Position numbers and translations under genes: made by a program. Positions 34,417-49,400 of a DNA stretch of 64,000 nt are shown here, piece after piece; within the stretch, counting starts at the first letter, position 1; every line of letters begins with the position of its first letter. The notes below the pieces were generated by a model. The model was not told the DNA's origin and did no database searches. It saw only the letters and a program-made list of their open reading frames with translations. Source of the DNA: Synaphobranchus kaupii (lineage: Eukaryota; Chordata; Actinopteri; Anguilliformes; Synaphobranchidae); assembly GCA_029718625.1 (NCBI GenBank), contig CM056376.1, positions 121,054,264 to 121,118,263 of the forward strand, read 5' to 3'.

Positions 34417-37400
34417 CTGTATGTTTTTACATTTATATTGATTTATATTTATATTTTGCATAATAAATGCTAAATCCATCTCACTTCTGTAAGAGGCTCC
34501 ATATTAATAAACAAGGATAAACTTTCCACCAGAATTTCTTATGATTTGTCAAAACATGATTCTGAATTGTTTCTATTACACTGCAGCTCATCTATTGATC
34601 TGCGATGCTGTGGAAATAAACATAAAGACCACTGATCAGAATGCCTGAGCAGGAATTTGCAAAAGCAACATTACAACCAGTAGCTTTAGCAGCAGTAACT
34701 TGAACTAGTCGTTTTCTGTATGAGTTTATCAGTCCCTTATTGCCATTCCAAACCCACCATTCTTTTTCACCCATTCAGTGGAAGATTTGTGCATAGGATC
34801 ATTGGCCTGCTGCATGATCTTCTTTTGACCAAGCTTGACCTGGCGGGCAGTTGGGCTCACATTTTCCTCTAGAATACGCTGGTATAGAGAGAAATGAATG
34901 GTCTACTCAATGATTATGAGACATCCAGGTCTTGGCGGTTGGCATAATGTTCTTCTGGTGATATGTGGTGTTTGGTTTTTGTTAACCCTTACCTTGTGCA
35001 TTACAGCCAAACAAAACACCTCTTTGGTGTCGTCTGTCCAGACGACAGTGGTCCAGAAATCTTGTTCATATTTATTCATAACATATTTGTGAACCAATTA
35101 TTTTTATTTGAGAACAAATTATTTTGTAAGATACAAAAACAATTTGTGAATCTCACTCTATTTGTGTATGGTTCATATTATTTACTTAATGATTTAAGAG
35201 ACAATATTAAACCCTTAGGAAATTGCTTTACAACCCGTGCACTTGATTACCTTCTTAATTGATATGGAAGCAGTAAGGGTGCACTTATTTCTTAGCACAT
35301 GGCTTCTGCATTTTTGCTTATTTTTGGTTAATAAATAATGATGATAAAGTATTATTTATTTTAAAATAATCACATCAAATAAAAATATAATAATCATAAC
35401 AGAGTACAATATGTTATGTAATAGTTGTCACATGAGCTTAGATTTATCTACTGTAGGGACGAATATGTAAATGTGACTAACAATAGGACTAATATGTAAA
35501 ACAATGCAGTCAATTATTTACTGTCTCAACCTAAGTTTAACACACCAGATATCTTTCTGAAGTTGATTAACAGTGAGAATGAAGTAAAGGTGAAAGATGT
35601 TGTAGCAGTCTTGTAAGACTGCTACAAAACCTCACCTGTTGAAAGTGGAGGTAGACAGTAGCCTTCCATTATTTCAGAGCAGTTAGTCTATTCCTGCATT
35701 GCGAAGTCAGTGGGCAAACTGAGATTGTAATCTTTAAACTGTATCTGGCAACCACAAATATTTGGTGGGACATTTAAGTATTGTTCCCGATACAAGGAAA
35801 CATAGGTCCTTGAGCACTGGCGTAGTGTAGCGCACCACATGGCATGGAGGGCCCCACCCTTGTCTGATATACATATATATATTTTTTAGATTATATATTA
35901 ATCTATTATTTTTATTTGAATGAGCAAGGTGAGATTTGACTAGTGTTCATAGACAAGCAGGGGGACCCATATCCCAAAAGGTACAGGAATGTTAAATGGT
36001 CACAATGACAAGGATTAATGAAAAGATGGGAAAAAGTGAATGAATAGATGTCTTACCAGATAGCGTACTCAAACATAATATTCACTTGTTATCGTCTGTG
36101 CTGGCTACCTTTGAATTTATATTAATGGACTTCATAGATCTTTCATTTGCAAAATTGTGTCTAATTTCTCCAAAATCTTAAATTTTGTTAATTAATTTAA
36201 ATTGCTTTGTGTGTTTATTATTACATCTTTTACATACCTAACTATATGCCAATGTTATATTTATTGGAAAATCTCCATTCATTGACAGTATATGAAACTG
36301 GTGATAATTGATGTTTTGCTGTATTTGAACTGCATAATTATACATGCACAAAAGCATTTCTTTTGTCTACATTTTTTTATCAAGACTGGCTTTAAGCAAC
36401 CAACACTGCCTTAAAGAAATGCAATGGCAGTCTTTAACCTGCTAGTTTAGTTAGTGTGACAGAGTCGAAGCCTGTGTGGGATGTGTTCGCCATTGTAACC
36501 CATAGACGTGCCACTCCTTCTGCCAAAATCTCCCATTTGCCTCGACTCTCTGGATCCCCGCAGTTTCATCTCACTTTGTTAAGCTTGAAACCCACCGCTG
36601 TTCCATCATTAATTATTCAGCTATGTAGCTGCTGGATTTCTAATCACCAGAGAGGCCTGGAGGTAGCTTCATTAACTCTGAATCCCGCTGTCTCTTTTGG
36701 GATGATTTAAGCAGCGCTTCTTCTGCAATTAATAAAATTGATTCAAGAGATCCGCGGCCTGGATCAAATCCTGACCGCGGTGGCGACCGTGAGCGAGGAG
36801 TTATGACCGCGGGCTGGAGGAGTTACGACCGCGGGCTGAAGGAGTGACGACCGCGCGCTGGAGGGCTGACTGCCTGGTCCAGAGGTAGCAACCGTGGGGA
36901 GGGAGTGGAAGGAACATTTTAGTCAGCAGGGTATTTCCTGATTCATTGTTCCATAGCACTTCTGAAATTTGTGTCAGCTGCAGCAGGAAGACCTCTGGGG
37001 TAGTAACTGTGCAGCTCAACTTGTGATGATTGCAAGATGAAGAGAAGCTCTGGCTGGCTGCATTCAGTTCAGAGAGGGGGTGCACAAGCTCGTGTTGAGC
37101 CTACAATTACTCCTGGCCATTCAGAATTTGAGGGAAAAGGGAAACGTGACTGGAACAAAAGCCTTCATATGTTGTCAGGTGGAACTACAGTGTTCGTTCT
37201 CTTAATTTCCAATGAAATTATACTGACAGAAACATTTCTGTTTGTGGGATGTTCCTGTTGGAACGGAATTACCTTGATAGCAGTGCAAAAGTATAGGTTC
37301 TCATTAATATGCCTGGCACACTGTGTTGGGTTCCGTTGAGTTTAACATGTTTTTTATTTTTTTCATTTTTATCATCACACACATTTTATTGGGAGCCTAT

Positions 37401-40400
37401 TTGACATTCCTTTGAACAGCAGTAAAGGAAACTATTTGATTTTTCTTTGAGAACTATGAATAACAGAGCCTTTGGAGCCTCAGTGAGGTCATTGGTAAAC
37501 ATTAAAACCAGTGATGTCTCAGAAATAGGGCCATGCAGTTCCCCATCAAAAATGTACCACTCACTCAGGGGTGTAATTCAGGACACACTGCTCTCTCTGT
37601 ATAAGCAGACCTTTTAAGGGAAAATCTTTAAACACAAAGCAGCTATTTCTTTTGCTAACATTACAATGTTGTCTACTGTGTCCGAATCATCAAGGAACCT
37701 AACGTGGTTTTATTATCAGCCACACCTAAATACCAACCATTTGTGCTTAAACCCACAGACATCGAATAACCTTTCTGGGGCCACACTGAGGCTAATTGCT
37801 AAATAAAAAGCCTTCTGTTTCAGCAATTAACATTTCAGAAGGATGGGTGGGGGGGATTTTGACGGGTGGTAAATTAATTCTTGAGTGGTAATATCTGATT
37901 AACATGATTTTTAAGATCGAGGACGCTTGATTTTTATTTCAGTGGATCATCAAGCTGGTTTTCCCCATCAATTCTGTGTATGTATTGCTGCTCTGTTGCC
38001 ATTGTTTTGCAGCTCGAGTGATTTTATATCACCGCACTTTCATAATTACTTCTCGGCCCAGCACTATTAGTAATTATGGCTTTTATAGCACCAATAAAAT
38101 GTTGTGAAATGAAATTGGGAGAGAAACTCATCAAATAAATATGTAATAAAATCAAAAGCAGTTTATGCAGTTTGTGAACACTAGTAGTTTGTGGAGTATG
38201 TGTGTGCACACTGGCATGTGCTGAGAGGAAGAGTGATTGTACAGTACAATGCAGCAGCATGGTGGTGCAGTGGTTAGCACTGTTGCCTCGCAACGAGGAG
38301 GTTCCGGGTTCAAGTCCGAGCCGGCCTTCTCTGTGTGGAGTTTGCACGTTCACCCTGTGTTCGCTTGGGTTTCCTCCCACATTACAAAGACATGTTGCCC
38401 AGATAGAAAATTTGCCTCCCTGGCTAACTCTGGCACATTTACAGGAATGCTATTAATGTGTGTTGTCCCTGTCTAATAAATGAATTAAATTAAATACATA
38501 GAGGCTTTTTGATGAAATGACGAAGGCGTATCCAGTTAGACGTGAATTGCTTTCATCCAAGGCTGCAGTTTATGTTTTCTTTCAGTCGTTATCGGATGTT
38601 TCTCTCAGATGAGGATCCCGTTGCTGATCCTACATGGGGGTTATTGGACCCGACTGCTCATTCAAACACCTCACCATGGGTCATCACTCGAGGGGCCACA
38701 AAATTGATGTTATGAGAAATCAAGTGAGATTAGTGCTGCATTGTTGACTTTGATGATGTGCTTTTGTTCTTTGTGTCACACGTCATGTTTTCTATGACAG
38801 AAATGTGACAGGAAGAATAACGATAGGATTTTTTTTTTGCAGTTGGTTCAACTTAGGGTTAGGGTTTAAAAATGAAAGGTAGCCCACCCTCTTTATTGGT
38901 TATTTGGGACTGTTCTCTTTCGGATCAACTGAGGTTTACCTTGATTGATTCAAGGATTTATAAAACTAGAGCCTGAAATTAATTACGCAGCGCTCATAAA
39001 ATTTTGGTATGTGTTTGAAAAGGCTCCCCAGGGACATACATACAGTCTTTAGTGTGACATACTAAAGTGCATACCATACCATCCAAATAGCCCTCATGAG
39101 ACTGTATCATTATGGCTGGGCAAGTCTGAATCAGTTTCCCAGCAAGTTTCGTGCAGAACCAACCAGACGCTCTTTTTGTACACAAAGAGGGGCTTAGAGG
39201 GGCTTCCAAAAATGTAGGGGACCTACGAAGCCTCCTTTCGATAAGTTACTGAAGTAAAACGGATGGGAAGTTAGACGGGCAGCCGTAAAATGGAGGATGG
39301 GGATATGTGTTGAAAATGTGTATGGGAGTTAGTCGAATGTGGAGGATTTTGAGAAAGGGGGGGAGGGCTAAGAAGCATTTAGGCATAGTAGAAGCAGGGT
39401 ATAGCATAGAGTGATGCAGATGTGACCCCAAGCACCTCACAACGTCAGCCAGCATGTGCTCACTTCTCTTGTTTTCTTGTCCCAACCGCAGAAACTGTTG
39501 TTGGCTCTGGATCCATATTGAAATCCGATTGTTTAGAGCCGGTCCACCAAGTGCAACTAAAACATTGGCATCTCCCCTTTCATCCCCCCATCATACCTTT
39601 AAAAGGACAACAGAGCACTGTTACATTGTGCAAAAAAAATGTTAATAACCGGTTGTCTGAGCCATGGCCAACAAGCTCCCCCCGTTAGCCAAACGGGTGG
39701 AGCTGTGACTCCCTTGGCCTGCTGGGAAGGGACAGCTCTTATATCAGAGCCTATTTATTGAAGCCATTCATCACCGTCGATGTCTTATTTAAATGCCGCA
39801 TGGTGAGTGAGATCAATGAAGCGGCAGAATAAATTGATCTTAAAAGAGCACCCTCGTATGAATATATGAATAAATATTGAAAATCATACCTGAAACGGCG
39901 GTTTTTCTGGCATTGCCGGGAGCTTTGATTGTAACATGGTGCCCAGACTGAAGGAGGGAGCAGGCAGATCTCGGTTAATTAGCAGTTTTGTCGTGTCTTG
40001 CGCCTTGGCTCAAAAGTTTAGGATGCAAAATAATTTGACTGGTGTATCACTTCCAAATGTGTAGTCAAGGTAAAATTTTGACAAAGCTATACTTTTCTGA
40101 TGTTAAAAAATATTACATTAATATATGAACACTACTGTTGTTGTAAAGTTTTAATAAGATCAATATATACTCCCAGGACTCAAGAACGAAAACACAAGTA
40201 ACCAACATGTACTGTACATACTAACATGTACATGAAGTAAAATAAAGATCTACAAGATGGTAGTTGCTAATGAGATTCCCTTATCTTTGATAACTACAGC
40301 CGAATATCGATGGAAGTAATTTGGATTAAATACCTTGCTCAAGGCTGTGCCCCTCCCACCCCTCCTGGGTTTTGAACCTGCAGCCATCTGTCACAAGCCC

Positions 40401-43400
40401 AGCTCCGAAACCACCAGCCATATAGATCTGAGGTTTAGCTGATCCACCCGCCTCCTCCCTACCCTTCCCTCCTCCTTCTTTGTTTATGTCTTGCATTTTA
40501 ACGTTTAATGAACATTTCCCAAATGGAGAGATGTGGCAGATGTTCTCCCATCTGCAGAGGAAGGGTTGTGGCAGAGTCTTCCGTAATTCCCCTGCGTATT
40601 TCAGTCAGAACCCTATAAATGGTAGAGAAAACAAGCCTCGGTGACAGTTATGCTTTTGGGGGTTGATGAATTCATTCATATCGCCCGGCTTATCCTTCTT
40701 ATTTGTTTGCTGAATCAGATTTCATGGGTTACTGCACAGCTTAATCAGATTTCAAGGCGCTTGAAATTCATTTCAGGCTTAAACAAGTGTTGTTTCAGAT
40801 CAAACTTGAGATTGCAGCCCCTCAGCTTTCTCTTGCTGTCCCCATGATAGAAAGTGGTACTAAACCTGCTTCTTGATAGAGAAATGGCAGATGTTGCAAC
40901 CGAGGTTGCAAGCACCTCCAGGATAAGGGTAATTAGATATGCATTTTAAATTAACATTATAACTCAGTAGACCTGCTCCATTAAAAGGTCGTTTGTCTTT
41001 TTTTCTGATAGTGTTGCTAACCACAGTGTTGTGCTCCAGCATTTCAGGGGCCAGCAGCTTCCTGTTAAAGCTATATTTTATAAGGCATGTCAGTCCTAAC
41101 TATAATGAATTATTAAACCGGTCAATAGATTAATTGATAAATCAATGTACGTATTTATTTCCTGGAGATCATTAAAGTGAAACACAGACACGTTGTTAAA
41201 AGAAACTTTTTCACATTGTTAATAGAAATAATCTTTAGATCAAGCTTATCATAGTTGTGCCACTTTGTGTTTCATTTCATTTCCAGTTGAGTTTAGTTTC
41301 AGTTAATTTTAAGTCATCTCTGTTCGTTTTTATAAATTTCTATGCTGTAGATCCAGCCTATTTTATACTAAAAATAGCTTGGACAGGTGTGTTTCTTATT
41401 TATATTTCAGTTAACAAATGTGTTTTTTTTTCATGGCTAGTTTTTTCGTTTCAGTTTTCATTAATAACCTTGCTTTGGATTGTACATTGCGTGTACAGGC
41501 TACAGCAAATCTCACTTTTCCCAGAAAGAAAAATAGTTTCATGACCGTATCTTAAGAGACACAGAATAACAGGCATCAATATTACATGAAATTAACAAAA
41601 ATGAAAAGAAAATTACAATTGTCACCATTGGCACCAACAAAAAATATATATTTTTACGATCTACAGCTATGGAAATGGTCCTTTTTAAATTCATTTCAGC
41701 AAGCAGGTTATTGGGCCCATCTGTAATGGAAGCTTGTGCCCCGAATGGGGAAAGAATGATGCATTAGAGGAGGCTAATTGGATGGGACTTTATGGGGTTG
41801 TGTCACAGGTTAAACAGGGTAGATGTGAAGGAGCTAGAATTATCTTTATGGTGCCAATGGCTGTGTTTCCAGTGTCTTTACTAGCATACAGAATCTATTC
41901 TGTCAATATAGATTGCGGAATGTTCTGAGGTTGAGCACTGGACTGGATTTAGAAAAATAAGTAGGGTTTAAACAGAGCCAGTGGCAATATTTGCAGTAAA
42001 AGTGTAAGCTATTATCAGATATGAAAATCTATGGACTGTATATAAAGTATATAATGTACTGTATATAATATACTGTATATAATGTCATCTTAAGAGCTTG
42101 ATCTTATGTTATGTGAAGCCTGGATCCATTCAGAGCCTGACACAAATTTGAAGCTGTCTAGACAAAATCCAAATACACGTTTGTAGAGTAAACCCTGGTA
42201 GAGTACAGCAACCACTGACAGTAGCGAGGAGTGTACTGTGTCAAGGCTATTAATATTGCACATTTCTGCAGAATGGTCTTTGTCTTTTTGAATGTGAGGG
42301 TGTCTCTTTGGCCACTGGTTTTAGGATTAGTGGGTTGGTGTCTGGTCAGAACCCTTAGTTACAGACAGAAGGACAGACCCCCCCCCCCCCCCCCCCCCCC
42401 AGATGCAGTAGAGGACTGTATCAGGATGGAGGTAGGGATAGGTTTCCTGTCACATAGCTCAAAAATGTAATTTATTCCACAGTACAAATGTGATTACCAC
42501 ACTGCTTTATCTAGATATGTCACCCAGTGCTGCTATTTTTTAGTATTATTCATTATTTATCAGCAGTAGCACATGGATCATATCTTTCTGAGGCAGAAAC
42601 TTCAACACCCACATTACACAGGGGTTCTCTGTGATGGGGTCCACTGTTGTGGTTGTTGTTGTGTGGGAGAATGCATGCGGTGTGGTGTGCCTTTGTGAAA
42701 GTTAATTATTAGTTTTCAGTATTTTTACCTACTGTGGGTAAACAAATGATGCCATCATAGTGTGTTGTGTAAAATGAGGGTGGCTCTGTCAGTGTTTCTC
42801 TGTCTTGAGCCTTGGAGTACACTGAATTCTGGTTTCAGTTAGACTTATTTTCATTTGTAAGGCTTCACTGAGCCAGTCTGAGAGTAGCTTTAATTTGCGA
42901 AGTATCTGAAATAAAGTATCTGGAAAAGAAATGTATAGTTTTGGGTATTGTGACATCAGAAGTGTTGACATCAAATGTTAATGTATTTCTTCAGCTTCAA
43001 CTGTGAATATCTGCCTTGTTTGTGTTTGTCAGAGCTGGATTAGCTGTTACATAAATTAATAGTGCTGGCACTGAAATTGTTAGGGGACCAATTTAACAAA
43101 ATATGTGAATCACTTTACTTGTGTCTTTTTATTAGTCTAAACACTCTTCCAAAAACACTTTTATTTCTCAAAGGAAATGTAGCAGACAGCACTTAGAGTT
43201 GGCGAACCAAGATCATTAGTCAAATAAAAGCTCAATCAGACCTGATAGATTGAACCCATTCTAGATTATGAAGTGGATTGTGGAGGGTTCCCCTTGGCAG
43301 ACTAGGGCTTGTAAACAATGCTGTCACTCTTAATGACGTTTGCACAAGATCAGGAGCTCTTGAAGAACGGCTGATCGCGATCGGTTTCCAACAGCGTGCG

Positions 43401-46400
43401 CACCCACCTCCTTGTTTAATCATGGTTTCAAAGGATCAAACGCTTGTTAAATGCCGTTACTGTTAACGCTGGCCTCAGAGACTTGGCGTGCACCTCTTTT
43501 TCTGGAAAGATGATGGCACACCATATCTGCTGCTGGTGCTTGGTTCGCTTGCTGTTGCATTTGGCCTCGCTGCTGCCTTTGCTGCTAACCTGCTACCTTC
43601 CTGGTGCTCGGCCAGTAAGCTTCTCCACTCTGCTGCACTGCTGCTAACCTGCTACCTTCCTGGTGCTCGGCCAGTAAGCTTCTCCACTCTGCTGCACTGC
43701 TGCTAACCTGCTACCTTCCTGGTGCTCGGCCAGTAAGCTTCTCCACTCTGCTGCACTGCTGCTAACCTGCTACCTTCCTGGTGCTCGGCCAGTAAGCTTC
43801 TCCACACTGCTGCTACCCTTGCCCTTGGTCTCTCTTTTCTTCTCCCATGCCCCTGTTGCTGCATTCAGATGAACTACCACCCGATCGTCAGGCCCTCTCT
43901 GGACCTAGGAGCTCCTCTGTGGCCTGCATGCTCTGCCATTAGACTAAGCCCCCCTGTCTGTCTGTCTTGCTGCTACTTTTCTTAGCCGTCACTTGGCGAG
44001 TGGGTATCTGTTTATACCACCAGAAATTCTACTCTAGGGAGTAGGTAGCCGATACTTTATCAAGCTTTGCCCTTGTATTGGTTTTGCTAATAGAAGCTGT
44101 GGTATGCCTGAGTGTTACTAAATTACATAATGTGGCTTGGTGCATAGATATAGACTACTTTATTTGGTGCCTTTGCAGCGATTAGCTGCATACTGCTCAG
44201 CTGTGTGTTTTTGAGCTCTTTGCACGTATGCTAAATCATGACTGCAACTTGGTATGGTGCTCGGATTCGAACTGTCGCTGGTCCTCCCCTTCTCTGGTGG
44301 CGTCTGCCACAACCATTTTGTTAATGGTGGAAATCTACAGTTTAATGGAACTTGTATGACTTGTATTTCCACTCATCGATTCACATTAAGCACTCCACCT
44401 CATATGTCTGAAGTTCTGGAACCTACCATGTTTAATCACTGCATGTTTGACTGGTTCATCCTGGTTTACCTCTAGTTTTTCTTAATTAGAAGTCCTTTCT
44501 GTACAGCCTGTGTCTGTTCCCAGGTCTAATGTTTCAAATAGTGATACGTTAGTGCCATATCTTCATAGTCATTAATTCATCTCTTGCTTTTTAATTTCTG
44601 GGAATATTAACCAAATCCTGGGCCTGATGCTTATTTAACCAGTCTATCCACACCTGATGATTTTTAAGATAAGAAATGGCTTTCGCCTTTTGCACCTGAA
44701 AGTAATTCCTCAAGTCTCATTCCTAAATTGGATTTCATTCATGTCTAGCTTCATATTGCTGCTGCTTTCTGAATCTTTGCTGAATAAATCTACCCTGATG
44801 ATGAAAACTTAGAAGGTTATAATATATATAGATTGGATAGGCCAAGAAAGGGAGGCCGAGAAAGCCAAGTTTAATTCAATAATAGTTAAACCTTCAACAA
44901 TAGCAATTATGGGTTCTTTGGCATTAAAATTAACTTTGAGGAACTCCCATCTTACTGTGTCAGGCTGTTGTAAAGCTTCATCTTCTTTGGGTTTGTCACA
45001 TCTTTATTTGGTTTATTGCCTGAGTTTAATGACATTGAACTTCTCTAAATGGGTGATTTCAACTGGGATTAGCTAACCCCAGTCTCTGAACTCTCTCGAT
45101 CTCTCCAAACTTCTCAATTTGCCCACCCAGCAAAATACTAAATTCCCATGTTAATCTATTCATATTGATCTGATTCTTATTAATGCAGCTCACAAATACT
45201 GTCTCTGTGTTCCCAAATGATAGTGACCATTGTACCATTAGCTTCTGTCAGGGATACCACAATGGTCAAAACAGTTCCGCTTTATTTATTTATTTTTCGA
45301 TTTTAAGAATTTTATGAAATGGGCATTTATACATTATTGCATGCATGCGACTTGAATCTAGTCTACTTTATTCCAGATGTTCATACTGCTTTGGATTATT
45401 TCAAAATAAATTTTCTATCAGTCACTAATTAAATGCGATTTGTGTGATTTAAAAAGAGATTTGTGGTTTGCCTCTGAACTTCAATATATTTTCCATGAAA
45501 TAAATATTGCATGGACCAAATGTAAAACAGTCAGATTCTTAAACTAGCTGCTGCTTATAGTTTCCTTTGGAATAAATATACTATGCTTGTTTATAAATAG
45601 TTTTATATAGACTCTCTCACTGACCTAAATAATCCTGCCAATTTTTTTGAAGACATCTCAATAGTAGCTATGAATGTGACCTCTCCCTCATTTGTGTCAG
45701 TTTTTTTTTTAACAATCATTTTAAATATCTTGGCCATTTTTAACGATCCAAATAAGGTGTCTTCAGGCCTGAATTCTCACTGCCTTCTGCTGGAATTGGG
45801 TGATTTGGCCTTGTTTTATCTGTTGATGTTCTCAAAGTTTTGAGAAATATTGATGGTAGTAAACGGGTTGGTCCTGACCTTTTGATCTCTACACTCCAGA
45901 GTCTTGCTGCAGAAATAATTGCCCCTCTCCCTCCCAACAATATCCCCAATGATAGGAAAGCAGCCTATGGGGTGTTAAAAGTTGGTGTACCTTCTGACCT
46001 CAGTAATTACCATCCTAGTGTTTCCCCCTGCAAAATTTATGTTGGTGGGGTCATGGGTTGTTATCATATTCCCTCTATCAATTTTCTAAAACGCTTACTC
46101 CTGGACAGGGTTGCGGGGGGCTGGAGCCTGTCCCAGCACACATTGGGTGAAAGGCAGGAAACACCCTGGACAGGTCACCAATCCATTGCAGGGTCCACAC
46201 ACCAATCAGTCACATATTCATACCCCAATTTAGACTGTTCAATTAGCCTAACCTGCATGTCTTTGGACTGTGGGAGGAAGCCCACGCAGACACGGTGAGA
46301 ACATGGAAACTCCGCACAGAAAGGCCCTCGGCCAGGATTCTCCGTACCTACCTGTGAGGCGATAACCCTACTCACTCACAACCCTCACAGTCTGTTCAGC

Positions 46401-49400
46401 CAAATAAAAATCAAAGCCATGGCTTTGGTTTTGCTTCACAGTTTGCTATAATATAAGTACTTTTAATAAAAGATTTTCTTTAGTTTGGAAAGTTCAGATT
46501 AAAAGAAAAATAGTGGGGACATATTACATTTTACTTGCACTTTGTGCGGGTATTATCAAAGCATTCAATCTTTTTTGGGATGGAGAAAAACGTCCCCATG
46601 GCTTTTTGATAATGGAATTCCTGGAGTGTCAGACCGTTAATGGAGATTTTCATGCAGAATGGAAAGTGCTTTAAAAGGAAAAGTTTTTAACTGATCAAAG
46701 TTGGCAAAGGTTCATCTTGATTAATAAGTAGGCTGTATGTTTTCTTCTGATACCAGACCTGCATTGTTTATTGTGTAAACTGAGCTTAAGCAAATGTCAA
46801 GTACCAGAATAGAAAATGGTAACTGTAAATAAACTGGTAAACATTTCCATAATGGTATGAACAAGATAGTTGCTCAGAAGAGGTTATTGCTAATTATAGG
46901 AGTATATTATGAACAATGTCATGAAAATTACATTGCACCAGTCTCAATAATATATAGATGGATCATATCACCCTGGTAACATGGAAGCATTTTGTCAATG
47001 CCCCACTGCAGCATAGTAAATGTACGGAAGCTAGCTAGCTTGCAGACATTACTATCGTGACTTGGGTTTCTTGCATGATAACAATATATTTTGTTAAGTG
47101 TAGTCTGATTTCAGATCCAATTACTGCTGTCTCAGTAGTAGTTAATAGCATTGTCCATGCCCTTGATAATAAATAACAGTGTGCCATCCTATTTATTGAT
47201 CTTTGCAAGGCCTTCAGTACAGTTGACCTTGCCCTCTCAATACTAAAACAGCCCAGCACATGATTTGACATTTGGAGCTATGAAATATGAAATGTTTCAA
47301 CAAAAAATGATAACAAAAAAAGAAGCACCGGCATATGCAGTAAATGGAAAAATATATCTTGTTTGAGGGGGAAATAAATATGGAAATTAAGACTATTCAA
47401 TCTCACCTTTGTTTTGATATCACAATTAGGCCTCTATCTTACACTTGGCACAAATCGGCAGTAACGCAAACGCAAGTGTCTTTGCTAGTTTCAGATGGAC
47501 ACAGTTGTCATTTTCCCATCCAGTGCTCACATTGTTTTAATAGCAAATTAACTTGCGCCCTTCTGGGTGGGTTCCTCTTAAGATGAGGCATACGTGGTCA
47601 GACGCATTGTTGGCGTATTGCTATTTTCACACAGCCGAAAGCGATTGGCACTAAAACCAACAAAAACCTGGTCGTAAGTCATGTCGCAATTGTTTCAGTG
47701 TTATTTTAAGGGCGCAATATTAAGATAGTAATGTGTGCCTACATAGGCCGGTGTGCATAGGAGGATGCCCCAGCAGAGAACACTCTGATATATGTGAAGG
47801 GAGACTACTCCATCAAAATCCAGGTTATTTTCGATGCTACTTATAAGGGTGCACATGCATTCGCAAATTAAGCAAATTATCCAGGATCAAGCCTTAACAT
47901 TCCAGTCTTCCAGGGGGATCGTCCCCAGGGGATGGATGTCTCCTGGACATAAATGAGGACATATTACAGGACTTTAGAAGGCGTGATGCTGAACTGCACA
48001 TGCTCATAGCAATGAACGCAGATACACCAGCACGGGCTAGGAGGTGTCAGCTGGTAGAAGAGTTGCTTCATCTATAGCCTGTTATACAAACGGAATTGTT
48101 TATTTATTGAAAAAAGTCCAATATTCCAGCGAATATTGTATTTACTTGGAAATTTTAAATCACATTATTGCATTTTTGCAAGCATACGCCATTATATTAG
48201 CAATCCACCAAGGTGCAAACGCAGGTGGCTTTTAAAGAGAATGGGAGATGACACTCTGATTGGTATATTGCATGTTACGCCCAAGATACACCTATAATTA
48301 ATGAAGAGGCTACGTTCAGCCCATTTCAACCTTGTACCTTACTGTACGCTCAAATTATCCTCCATTTAACTAGAAAAAGTTTATTAGGCACTTGCGCCAT
48401 GTGCTTTAGACCATGCACTAAGATAGTTAGCTCGTAGCGAAATTATCTATTTGCTATGATGTTAACACACTAAAGGGGAATAAATGGGGTGATCTGATAG
48501 AAAAATTTTTTAACCAAACCCCTATAACACCCACAGTTAATTTATTCCTATGCAACCAGCCTCTTGCAAATGTGCCTTATTTCCGCTAAAGCCTGGTGTC
48601 ACAAAATTACTGATATTGAGTTGGACACGCCCTAATTTTCCAGTACATTGAGTTACGGCTAGAGTTTGACAATTGCGTCTTGACTGATAAAATAGGGCCC
48701 ATAATGTTTTGAACAAAGGAACATGTTCAATCTTCAGCATGCTCATATGATAAAAAGTATATATTTTAACATTAATTAAACCGGAATTTCTACAAGTATC
48801 ACTTTTGGTCCAGTGATGTGCCTCTTTTTAAAGGTCTTTGACCCTCTACTGAACTTAGAAAGATTGCTTTCTGCCGCTCTTCACTGTAGTGGAAAAATAT
48901 AAAAAAGAGCTTAAACCAGACGGGCTAATTCCAATTCCTGTTTTTAAAGGTGTAATTCATGACACAGTGAATGAAGTGTAATTCTGCTTTTCATCCCTGC
49001 TATTAATTTCTGTTTACACAACTGTCTCTGTTGTGTTCATTTTGATTGTCTTTGTTTTTTATGTGAGGTCCCCCTTGAAAAAAAGATTTCAATCTCAATG
49101 GAGTTTTTCCTGGTTAAATAAAAGATAAATAAGAAAAAGTAACACAGAAAGTGACTCGCATTCAGAGGTTGGTGGCCTTGGACAGTGGTTCATGGAACAG
49201 GTCATATAAATATTTTCTGCATGAAGTGGATTTGAGGTAAAAAAAATATAGTAGTCAGGGAACCAGTCCCCCATTAGCCGTGTTTGGTATTACACCCGCT
49301 GGGAGGTTATTTACAGGTATGTACCCTCTCTATTCCTAGTTGCTTCTTGTCTCTGCTGCTGGTGGCCGCCGTGGTGTGGAAGATCAAGCAGAGCTGCTGG

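Noticed and set aside
42380..42400. C-run (also G-runs at 50399 and 17944) as G-quadruplex regulators
   Set aside because: Single homopolymer runs are common sequencing and slippage products, and no positional evidence ties them to a gene.
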